NCBI RefSeq assembly: GCF_042477335.2
Contig: NC_091260.1
Span: 49,123,001-49,187,000, forward strand
Source: Ovis canadensis
Taxonomy: Eukaryota > Chordata > Mammalia > Artiodactyla > Bovidae
Direction of reading: 5' to 3'
Length of the DNA: 64,000 nucleotides
Shown here: positions 35,101 through 47,100 of the stretch, in pieces
How positions within the stretch are numbered: the stretch's first letter is position 1
Layout of the letters: every line of letters begins with the position of its first letter
Notes under the pieces: generated by a model
What the model was told of the DNA's origin: nothing
Seen by the model: only the letters and a program-made list of their open reading frames with translations
Database searches by the model: none
Made by a program: the position numbers and the translations under genes

Positions 35101-38100
35101 ATTTATACATATACATGTATCTGTTCTTTTCAGATTCTTTTCCCATTTAGGCTGTTACATAATACTGAGCAGAGTTCCCTGTTCTATACAGTTACTATTA
35201 TTGTTCAATCACTTAAGTCCTAGCCGACTCTTCATGACCCCATGGACTCCAGCACACAAGGCTTCCTTGTCCTTCACTATCTCCCAGAGTTTGCTCAAAC
35301 TCAGGTCCACTGAGTTGGTGATGCCATCCAGCCATCTCATCCTCTGCCACCCCCTTCTCCTCTTGCATCCTCAATCTTTTCTAACATCAGGGTCTTTTCC
35401 ACTGAGTTGGCTCTTCCCATCAGGTGGCCAAAGTATTGGAGTTTCAGCTTCAGCCTCGGTCCTTCGAATGAATATTCAGGGTTGATTTCCTTTAGGATTG
35501 ATTGGTTTGATCTCCTTGCTGTGCAAGGGATTCTGAAGAGTCTTCTCCAGAACCACAGTTCAAAAGCATCAGTTCTTTAGCACTCAGTCTTCTTTATAGT
35601 CCAACTGTCACATTCATACATGACTACTGGAAAAACCATAGCTTTGATTATATGAACAGTAGGTCCTTATTAGTTATGCATTTGAAATATAGTGCTCTGT
35701 GCATACCAGTTCCAGACCAGGTGGGGAGGGTAGCAGGAAGGGATAGTTAGGGAGTTTGGGATTGTCAGTGATTATTATCATTGAGATTTTTACTTCTAGT
35801 TTTTCAATATTATATCCAATGCTTTAATGAACATTTTTTGCACATCTACGTTGCTGAATTTGTGTGATGATTTTCTTAAGCTAAAGTCATAGAATTGGGA
35901 ATGCTGTGTTGGAAACATTTCCTTTTTATGACTTGATATCCATTACCACTTGTTCCTCCAAAATTTTGAATCTTTTTGCATTCTCGCAGACATCAAATGA
36001 GAGCCTGCCTGCTTGTCTGCATCCTAGCCAGGACTACGCATACTGTCCTTCTCTCTTAATTTGGCCCCTGTAATCTGATGGCCCCCCAAATTACAGCATT
36101 GTTGTTTTTATATTTCTGTGTTTACTTTTAAAAAATTACCTATCATTGTTATTCTTTTTCTGAGCTATTTGTGTCCTTTGTAAATTTTCTCTCATGTTGA
36201 AAATTCATATTTCCTTCTCAGTTCACAGGTGCTCTCTGTATAGTATGATTATTGATTATGTCCTATTTGTTATAAATCTTTTCCCATAAATATTTTCCTA
36301 AATTTAAACTTGGTGGTGTTTTTCACACCACAGGTTTTCATTTTTATGTAATAGAATCGCATGATATTTGGGGGATTTTGGTTTTGTTATCATGCTTAAA
36401 TCTTTCATCCATCTGGAATTATTTTGTAGTGAGGTATGAGGAATCTAACTTAATTTTATTCCAGATTTAAAAAAATTTCCCCAGGACTCCGTCAAAGAGC
36501 CAATTTGTGTTGTCTGCTTTTTTAGTAGGAAGTAAGAACATTCCATCTGGAAAACTACTTGAAGATAACAGTGTTAGAAAGGCAAATCAGGACGGACTCT
36601 AGGTAACATTTGATTAATAGACCAAATCTTACAAAGAGTTATTAAGTGATTAAAAATCTTGCAAAGACTTATTTTTGTGCTTGTCCTTGTCAATTAGAAG
36701 TTTATTGTGCATGCTAAGTCGCTTCAGTCATGTCTGACTCTTTGTACCCTGCAGTCTGCCAGCTCCTCTGTCCCTGGGATTTCCCAGGCAAGAATACTGG
36801 AACGGGTTGCAATTTCCTCCTCCAGGGGACCTTCCCGACCCAGGGATCAAACCCACATCTCCTACATTGGCAAGCATGTTCTTTACCACTGAGCCAGATA
36901 GCATTTTTAATAGTAATGGTTCTCATCATGATTAGAATATTAGCTAAACAGTATCCCAATGCTAAGTTATTACTACCACTACTCAAGAAAACAAATAGCA
37001 AATTACATGAATGTAAGAGAGGGAGGCAGGTCCATCAGCAAACCTTTGAACATCTGTCATGTGGAAGAGATGCTGTGAAATGGTATGGAGCTGTACATCA
37101 GAAGATTTGGGTACTTTGGCAATTTGCTGCTAAATAAAGCTATGAGAAATTAAGTTTTTTCCAGATCTTAAGATCCTTTCAAAAGTATATATACAGAGCA
37201 AAGAAGAGATTTAAAGTATATACATATATCTGATAAACTTCTGGGCTTCCCAAGTGGCACCAGTGGTAAAGAGCCTGCCTGCCAGTGCAGGAGAGGAGAA
37301 GGCGATGGCACCCCACTCCAGTCCTCTTGCCTGGAAAATCCCATGAGCGGAGGAGCCTGGTAGGCTGCAGTCCATGGGGTCGCAAAGAGTCGTACACGAC
37401 TGAGCGACTTCACTTTCACTTTTCACTTTCATGCATTGGAGAAGGAAATGGCAACCCATTCCAATGTTCTTGCCTGGAGAATCCCAGGGACGGGGGAGCC
37501 TGGTGGGCTGCTGTCTCTGGGGTCACACAGAGTCGGACACGACTGAAGTGATTTAGCAGTAGCAGTAACAGCCAATGCAGGAGACAGAAGAGATGTGTGT
37601 TTGATCCCTGGGTCAGGAAGATCCCCTGGAGGAGGGCATGGCAACCCCCTCCAGTATACTTGCCTGGAGAATCCCCATGGACAGGGAGCCTGGCGGTTTC
37701 CAGTTCATAGCATCACAAAGAGTCGGACACAATTGAAGTGACTTAGCATGTACAATACACTTCTAATTGACAAGGACGAGGGAAAAAATAAGTCTTTGTA
37801 AGATTTTTAATCTCTTAAGTTTCTTAAAAATTTGGATCTGTCTGAGGCAGAATAAATACTGTGGATCCTTTTAGAAAGACCTGGGAAAGCTCCCATCTTC
37901 TGATGTCCTAAGGTGGAAGGGACATGGAGGTTACGGGCAGAGATATACCAGCTTCACAAATAAGACTGATGATATTTTTTTTTCTAGCTGGAAAGTTTCT
38001 AGAAAGCAAGTTAACATTGTCCTCAAGTGCATTTTAGCTGGAGAGAAAGGCAGATGACAGTTCATGGGCGCTTAAGGGAGCTTCCCAGGTACACGAAAGC

Positions 38101-41100
38101 AGTTTACTATGAAATCGTGAAAAGAAGTATGTTTAAACTTTTCACCTGTAATTATGACTGCTTCTGTTTTTAGCTTGAAATATTAGCTATGAAGATTTGA
38201 AGATTAGACTACTGCTGTTTCGATAAAATGTTAATTATGTGTACTCTTCAGAGAGGGAAGCATTTTAATAGAGGAGTGTTGCCTTAATAAAATAGTCTCA
38301 TGTTGCATAATTTTAAATCATTATATTGTAACTTCTTGAAACATTTGAAGGATCCAAGTTCTTGGCAGCCTCTGCTGTCTGTGGTTGCCCTGCCACCTTG
38401 AACTTGGCCCTTCTGGCTCTGAATCAGCTTGTTGCTCCTCGTTTGCTCCTTCTTTTTTTAAAAGCGGTTTCCCACTTAAACTTCTCCTGTAAAGAATCTT
38501 CCACTGTCTTTATGTAGCTATATAACGGTTGTAGTTCAGTTGCTAAGTCATGTCTAACTCTTTGCGACCCCATGGACTGCAGCATGCCAGGCTTCCCTGT
38601 CCTTTACTATCTGAAGGTTCACTCACATTCATGTCCCTTGAGTCGGTGATGCCATCCTACCATCTCATCCTCTGTTGCCCCTTTCTCTTCCTGCCCTCAA
38701 TCCTTTCCAGCATCAGGGTCTTTTGCAGTGAGTCGGCTCTTCACATCCGGTGGCCAAAGTGTTGGAACTTCAGCTTCAGCATTGGTGCTTCCAATGAATA
38801 TTCAGGGTTGATTTCCTTTAGGATCGACTGGTTTGATCTCCTTGCTGTCCAAGGGACTCTTGAAGAGTCTTCTCCAGCACCACGGTCTGAAAGTGTCAGT
38901 TCTTCCACACTTGCCTTTCTAATGGTCCAGCTCTCATCCGTACATGGAAAAACTGTAGGTTTGACTATACAGACCTTTGTCAGCAAAGTGATGTCTCTGT
39001 TTTTAATGTATATGCTGTCTAGCTTTGTCGTAGCTTTTCTTCCAGCAAGCAAGCATCTTTTTAACTTCATGGCCACAGTCATCATCTGCAGTGATTTTGA
39101 AGTTACCTTCACCTTAACTGTCATTTGAGGAGAGCACAGGCAAGAAAGAGCCCTACCTACTAGAAAGCCTGAATTTTATAGAACAGGTTCATACCGTGCG
39201 TGTTTTCCATTGACCCCCTAAGTTTTTCCATACGATACTCATCCCTTGTAGGTGCAAAGAATTTTTGAATTTAAGAATTTTAAGAACTCCTTACTCTTGC
39301 TGCCTTTTTTTTTTCTTTTTTAGTTTACCAGTTTTCTCCCTGTGAGAGGCCCTATGCTTGAGCATGGTTTTTCTCGTTACCTTTTGTAATGCAGCTTCAG
39401 AGCCAATTGCCCTGCCAGCATTGTTTCTTAAGAATTGATGGTTTCATGTCTTATTAATATGAATTCTTCATTTGTTTGAAGTGTCCATTAGATTTGTCCT
39501 TTCTTTTCCATATATGGCATCCTGAGCTGTATCCTTTTTACCGTAGCCTGGCTGTCTCCTGCTGGGTCACGTTATCTCTTTCTCAGTTCCCTACAGGCCT
39601 TTTGCCCCCCACTGCAAACTAACCTTTCTGAAAGACTTCACATCCTGCCAAGTGCTTCTTAGATCTGCATGGAATCCCATTGGCCTCCTCATCTCATTAC
39701 CACCATCCTGCTGCTACTTACTGCTGCCTATGCCAGTTGCGGGCTTCCCTAGTATCTCAGTGGTAAAGAATCTGCCTGCCAATGCAAGAGACTTGGGTTC
39801 AATCTCTGGATTGGGAAGATAGCCTGGAGAAGGAAATGGGAACCCACTCCTGTATTCTTGCCTGGGAAATCCCATGGAGAGGAGCCTGGTGGGCTCTGGG
39901 GTCGCTAACAGACACAGCTGAGTGACAACAACGTGCCAATGCCAGCTGTAGTTCACTGCATCCAGAAGTGGGTAACTTTCCCTAGTGTGCAGACTGTGAC
40001 ACTGAAGATGAGTGGGGAGGGAGCCGAGGACACAGATGGAAGGCTTTGCCAAGGCCAGCTTTACATAATCCACACACTGGAAGCTCTTTCACTTCCCTCT
40101 GATTTTGCCTGTTTGGAGATCCCAGACCCAGTGACACCAGAGTGTTGTGGGAATCCAGTTGCTGTTTGTATTATGGATTTGAAACAGCTGGCTGGTAAAT
40201 AATTTCCTCAGATTTGGCTGATGAATCACTGGGAGCTGCTTGTACAAATAAATACATATATTTATTCTCTTTTCAGTACTAGGTATAAGAATATGCTTTA
40301 CTCCTTAATTATTTTTAGATCAAGAAGGAATAGAGTTTAAAATTAGTTGATTAATGGAATTACAATATGAAGACCATTACTTCTTTTACTAAATTTTATC
40401 TTTTGTCTCTTTTTAAGCCTTAATTCCAGAAACTCCAGAGATCTTGAATTTGTCTGCTGATTTCTCAACTTCTACGTTACACCTAAAGTGGGATGACAAA
40501 GGTTCTGTTTTTCCACACTACTCAAATGTCATCTGGGAAATTAAAGTTCTACGTAAAAAGAATATGGAAATTGTAAAATTAGTAAGTTTAAACAAAAACA
40601 GATTTTTTCCTATGACAATAAAGAAACTGAATACTTTTTTTAAATTTTAAAGTGATTCTTTTGATTATTAAAGAAGTAGATCAGATATCTCTTTGGAATT
40701 CCTTAAAAACTGTATGCTATGACTATAAAAAATCACTAAATTAATGAAATAATGTGTAACAATTATAGGAAGTTTAGGAAATTAGCATAAGTTTAATCCA
40801 TGATTCTGCCACTTGAATATAGTAAACAATATATTTGTGTATTCCTGTCTAGCCTTTTTATATGCACGTTTTTGCATAAATGGAATAAAAATATACCTAT
40901 AATTTCATTTAATTATTATAAATATCTAGCATTATAAATATAAACATAAATGTTTTGAAACATATTTAGGCATAGTAATTGTTGAGAAATTTTGCATAAA
41001 TCTGTAAGTTTGAATTTATCTCAATCCAAAATAACATTCTTATATTAGTAGTACTGCTTTTTTTTTTTAATACTGTTTATGAATAGTTACTTTATGGTCT

Positions 41101-44100
41101 GTCTTCAGTTTGTTCTTTGTCTGAGGAATAGTGAGTAAAACAGGTTGACAGCTAGTATGTGGGAATTCCCTCTTTATCCTTTTACTCTTTAATGTACTTG
41201 ATATATGCTTAGTTATAGAGTTAAGAATTAGAAGAACATGATTTTACAATTTTTTTTGCCAAAGTTTATAGGTAAGATAGTACAGATAATAAATGGAATT
41301 ATTTTGTGTTTCATAGTCATGATCTTATTTTTCCTTATAAACAACCTATATATTACTCCCTTGAAACAACAGCAGCCATAATTGTGGTCATCATGTATCC
41401 AGTGCTTCTGGTGATACTGGTGATGTAAAAGCTCTCTATATGTTAATAATTTGCATCTTCACAACAGGCCTCTGGGGGAGGCACTGTTAGTATCATCCCC
41501 ATGTTACAGATTCAGATTAAAGTCTCAGGAAGATACAAATAAAGGAGCCAGGACTCAAACCCCAACTGACAGTTGATTGCAGACTCTGTGCTTTCCCTTA
41601 ACCAGTAAAGTTTATATTACATAATCAGTATTGTTATCTTCATTTAAGATGCCCTCCCTCTCCTTTTCACCTGTGTAAACTGGATACACATTTCATGACC
41701 CAGGTCAAATCCTTATTTTGAAGCCCATTCTAATTACCTCGATCTAAAATGCTCTCTCTTTTCTTCAATTTTAATGTCAGTCTGATTTGCAGCCAACTTT
41801 GATGTCATCTAGCATTGTTGTCTTAGAACTATGGCTTCTTTAAAATTGTATTGTGTAGCTTTTTATTATGGTCTAACATTTGTATTCTGGGTTACTAATT
41901 ACCAGCTTAGGATGACTTCTCAAAACCTTTTTCTTATTTGTAAAGTAGTGCTAATATTTGCTACTGTAAATGATATGATATTTATAAAGCTATTAACAGC
42001 TCTTCATTGTCATTACTTCCTTTGGGGAATAGGTGTTTTTCCCCTAAATTAGGGATGCTAGAATAAGAGGGATACTGTTTGATATGTAAGTGAAATCAGG
42101 CAGAAATGAATGGAGATATTATTCTAAGGTTGTGTACCTCAGTGCCACAAGATGCATAACAAGATAGCAATGTCAAAATAGTAATTCCCTACTTTGGGGA
42201 ATATGGTCTTTGAAGAAGAATAGCAAGAAGCAAGAAAAATAGCAATAGAACAAATTAATTTTAAAATGTTATTCCTTTGCATAGTAAAATGTGACATTTT
42301 TATTTGTAATTATGTTGTTAGGATTAGTATTTAAGGCAGAATTGCTTATAATCAGTCATTCTATGACAGATGATAATGCTATTATTTTGTAATAGTTTAA
42401 AGATCACTAAAGATCATGAAACACTACTAATATAAATGTTTCATTTATAAGTTTCTTTTATAATGTTTCACTTACAACTTGAAGATTTCTGCCCACAGCC
42501 TCACAAACAGCTGTGGAAGCTGTGCTCTGCATAGACCAAAATGTGTGTGACACCTGGTAGTTATGCAGGCCTGTTTCTTCCTCTTGTTTCTCTTGCCTAT
42601 AAACAATGCATTTCAGTTCTTTTAGCTGGTTATTTATTGTCTCCATTTTTCCAGTTAGCACATTTATGTTACTCTTCCTCTTTTTTTTTTTAAAATTTTC
42701 AATTCAGTTCAGTCGCTCAGTCGTGTCCGACTCTTTGCAACCCCATGAATCTCAGCACACCAGGCCTCCCGGTCCACCACCAACTCCTGGAGTTCACTGA
42801 AACTCACGCCCATCAAGTCAGTGTTGTCATCCAGCCATCTCATCCTCTGTCTTCCCCTACTGCTCCTGCCCCCAATCCCTCCCAGAATCAGAGTCTTTTC
42901 CAGTGAGTCAACTCTTCCCATGAGGTGGCCAAAGTATTGAAGTTTCAGCTTTATGATCAGTCCTTCCAATTAACACCCAGGACTGATCTCCTTTAGATTG
43001 GACTGGTTGGATCTCCTTGCAGTCCTAGGGACTCTCAAGAGTCTTCTCCCAACACCACAGTTCAAAAGCATCAGTTCTTCGGTGCTCAGCTTTCTTCACA
43101 GTCCAACTCTCACATCCATACATGACTACTGGAAAAATCATAGCTTTGACTAGACGGACCTTTGTTGGCAAAGTAATATCTCTGCTTTTTAATATGCTCT
43201 CTAGGTTGGTCATAACTTTCCTTCCAAGGAGTAAGTGTCTTTTAATTTCATGGCTGCAATCACCATCTGCAGTAATTTTGGAGCCCCCAAAAATAAAGTC
43301 TGACACTGTTTCCACTGTTTCCCTATCTATTTCCCATGAAGTGATGGGACCTGATGCCATGACCTTAGTTTTCTGAATGTTGAGCTTTAAGCCAACTTTT
43401 TTACTCTCCTCTTTGACTTTCATCAAGAGGCTCTTCACTTTCTGCCATAAGGGTGGTGTCATCTCCATATCTGAGGTTATTGATATTTTTCCCGGCAATC
43501 TTGATTCCAGCTTGTGCTTCTTCCAGCCGAGCGTTTCTCATTTTAAGTTTTAAGCACTGTTTATTAACTTCCCACGATGAAAGATAAGAATTTAATCCTG
43601 TCTCACTTCCCAGCCGCAGACACACTCTCCCATGCATATGCACTTATACGTGTGTTCATGCTCTTTCCACTTCCTGTTTTTCCAATATCATTCTGTTATA
43701 ATTTTTGGTAGGCCAGTAATCGTTATTTGTGTTATGATTATATAAACCCTGTTCGAGCTGAACCAAGTACTGGATACTGTTCTTACTTTTTCCTTTTTTG
43801 GAGGGGGTACATCCTTTCATATTGTCTTATGCTTTTAGTTTTACTTGTCTGCTTCATTAATTCAATTCCAAATTCTTTCTAGGTTGTATAAATCTAACGA
43901 AATGTTCAAGCATATTAATATTTTATCAGTTTTGCCTTTGTGAATAAATGTCTCTGAGGGCCTTCTGACTTACTTCCCAGCCTTTGTCGTATAAGAGTTC
44001 ACATGGATGCTGCCAATATTTGAAAAGCACAGAATGTGATAAATAGCTAAGTATTCTCATGGCCAGAGTTTTCTCAGAAGCTCCAGAAGCCTCCACCTGT

Positions 44101-47100
44101 AGTAGCCAACCCTTGGTTTGAAGAGATTAATACCTGAGCATGCCTGTAACCCATTCAGGACAAACCTCTACATGTTTCAACACATTTGTTAGAAAGCTGT
44201 GGTTCATCCTCATCCAGAGGATTCCTTTTTTAATTTTCTTATGGTGGACTCTCTTTTTCCTGAATTCCTTGTCTTCATCTTACTTTCTCATTTTGGTAGA
44301 AGCTTAAATTTATTTGCTATTTATTGTTGATACCCTGCTAACTGCAGGTAGCTTGCCAATATATTTTACTAAAAAAATTTAAATTAGTTATCAATAAAAT
44401 TAAAAGACTGCCAGTTCCAGATGTTGTAAAGATCCAGAACAGTCGAAATTTTCATACCCTTCTGGTAGGAATGTAAAGTGCTACTTGGTAAAAACATTGA
44501 GATTCGACATTTCTGACGATGTCTTTATTCTACATTCACTCATGATTGCTAGTTTAGCTGGGTACAGAATTCTAGGTTGGAAATTTTTTCAAGATTTTGA
44601 AGCCATTGTTCTACTGTGTGTGTGTGAAGTCGCTCAGTCGTGTCCAACTCTTTGCGACCCTGTGGAGTGTAGCCCGCCAGGCTCCTCTGTCCATGGGATT
44701 CTCCAGGCAAGAATACTGGAGTGGGTTGCCATTTCCTTCTCCAGGGGATCTTCCCAACCCAGGGATCGAGCTCGGATCTCCTGCTTTGCAGGCAGACGCT
44801 TTATCCTCTCAGCCACCAGGGAAGCCTGGTGTTCTACTATTTGTTTCTTATTATGGATTTATCTTCATCTGTTGCAGTGGACATTCATTAGGCCCCTTTC
44901 AGTCTGAAAACACATGCCTGTCAGCTTGGGACATTTTCATATTTTATGTCTTTGATTTCCTCTGTTTTCTCTTTTTTTCCTTAGAATTTCTGTTTTTTAG
45001 AGACGGACCTTTCTAACCTTTTCTCTAATTCTCTTAGTATTCTTACATTAGTATTTTAAGACTTCTTAGCATCCTTAGCATCAATATTTTATTTTCTGAG
45101 CAATTTTTCCTAAACTTTATCTTGTGCTTTTGAAGTTTTTATTAATGTACTTTTTAATATACAAGAAATCCCATTTTTATTCTTAGTCATTTAAAAAAAA
45201 TTTTCTGTCACGTTCTTTCATAGATGCAGTATCTCTTCTTTGAGGATTTCAGATTTCAATTTTTTATTTTTCTTTCTATGCAGTCTGTTTTTCAAGCTGC
45301 TTTTTTCTTTATTTTGAATTTTGACTTTCATATTATAACTTTTTCTCACTTTCTGGTCATTCTGATTGCTGCTCTTATTTAAGTGAGAGTCTTAAAAAAT
45401 AAAGCAAGTCTAACTGGAACTTCTTTTTGCCTGTGTGGGACTTGTTGACTAGTGCTTCATTATACTTGTTTAGGATGGACTGTCAAGCTGTAAAAATCTT
45501 AATATTATTTTAGGTTTTTATCTTGACCTGTTCATATACTCCTTAGAAAAGTTTGTTTAGACTCCTAACCTAGTGAATATGCACTTGGCTGTCAGTATCC
45601 TGGGTGCTGAGTAGGGTAGAAAGGGAGGAGTGCCCCAGCCTTTAGAATGCATAGTTAGCAGTCTCCCTGTTTTTAGTATGGTATTCCCCATTGTTAGTTC
45701 TTCCTAGGGCTATTAAATTCAGAGGAATTCTATTTCACTTTTACAAAGGGTTAATCTCCATTCTTCAGCCACGGTGAAGAATAGTCCTTTGGTAGAACAA
45801 AATGTGGAAGGGGATTTGAGTGCCTAATATATCTTCAAGTAACTTTTGGTCAGGCTACCAGTTTGGCACCTTACCTGCACTGTGCATTTCCAGGATAACC
45901 TAGTACAACCAGTCCCTGAGCCCTGTGACCTTTTTATGATCGAAATTATGTTGTTTCTGACTTTCTCGCTGGCGGCTTAAGATTTGCTCTTCTCAAGTCT
46001 TCTGAGTCAGTTACCTTTGCCCATCTGTTTTCCAGTGTCCAAAATCTTACTGGTGTTGTTTTTTCAATTTTTTGCCCATGTGCATCTGTGCCTTTTTTTT
46101 TTTTAATCTTTTACTGTTGTTAGAGGAATTTCATGAAATAAAGAGAAGGAAATACATTTATTTAATCTGTTATTTTTAACCACAAGTCCCAAGGTCACTT
46201 TTAGTATATCTTCATGTATTTGATTAAAATCTTCCCCATTTTCCACAACTGAAATTAAAATTTTTATATTATTATCAATTGCATATTTAAAAGTAAAGTT
46301 TGAAATGTATGGTGCTTTTATAAAAAATACATCTAATCTAAAGTAATAGTTTATTTTGTAGAAATGCTCTTCTCTTTCTGATTTTAACTCTTGGAGATAA
46401 AAATCTATTAAAAATTTTTTTCTATGACAAATGGAGACCATTTTAGGCAATGGTGTGTTTTCTCATGAAGTGTATTGAGTGTTTTATAATATGAATATCA
46501 GTATAAAAAGAAGTAGGCCCTAAAGTTGAAGAAGTAAACATAAGTGAATCATAGTTATTGTTACTCCAACTCTCCTTAATATGTTATAGAAAACAGTTTT
46601 ACTTACTTTGCTGGTAATTGTATACAGTCTGTTTTTTAACCCTAAAGGAAAGCAGAACATACTACTTGAAAATAGAGTTTTGTGTTTCTGTTTACTTTGT
46701 AGGTGACCTACAGTACAACTCTGAATGGCAAAGATACAGTTCATCATTGGAACTGGACTTCAGACATGCCCCTGGAGTGTGCCATTCACTATGTGGGGAT
46801 TAGATGCTACATTGACGATCCTCAGTTCTCTGGTCACAAAGAGTGGAGTGACTGGAGCCTACTGAAGAACATCTCTTGTAAGTGCCTATTTAAAAAATTT
46901 TGTTTCAGATGAATTAGATTGGTCTTGCTTAAGGGTAGGGCTGAGTTTAAGCTTTTAGTTCTCAGAACCCCATTTGGATGCAGAAGGGTCACCTAGGGAT
47001 CTTCCATGTCTTCCATCCCAGAACATTTTGATTCAGAAACTCTGAGGCTTCAGAAATCTGTTTTTTTAAAAGAACATTCTAAGGGATTAGATAAATGTCT

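Larger units (their letters stand above)
33479..40417 (+). other. LIFR: LIFR intron 4
   Basis: A 6.9-kb intron heavily loaded with repeats: L2 (33.7-34.06 kb), SINEs (34.83, 36.71, 37.24-37.75 nested, 39.74 kb), BovB antisense fragments (35.2 and 38.5 kb) and L1-like debris (35.77-36.48 kb). No exon-like block was recognised in it. Confidence 0.7.
40582..46702 (+). other. LIFR: LIFR intron 5
   Basis: 6.1 kb holding MIR and L2 fossils (41.4-41.84 kb), an 850-bp antisense BovB (42.7-43.55 kb), and an old L1 interrupted by a SINE (44.47-45.0 kb). The AT-rich parts at 40.6-41.4 and 45.0-46.7 kb show nothing I can name. Confidence 0.7.

Noticed and set aside
43025..43498. 157-codon minus-strand frame as a gene
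   Set aside because: It is the 3' half of a BovB polyprotein with broken ends.
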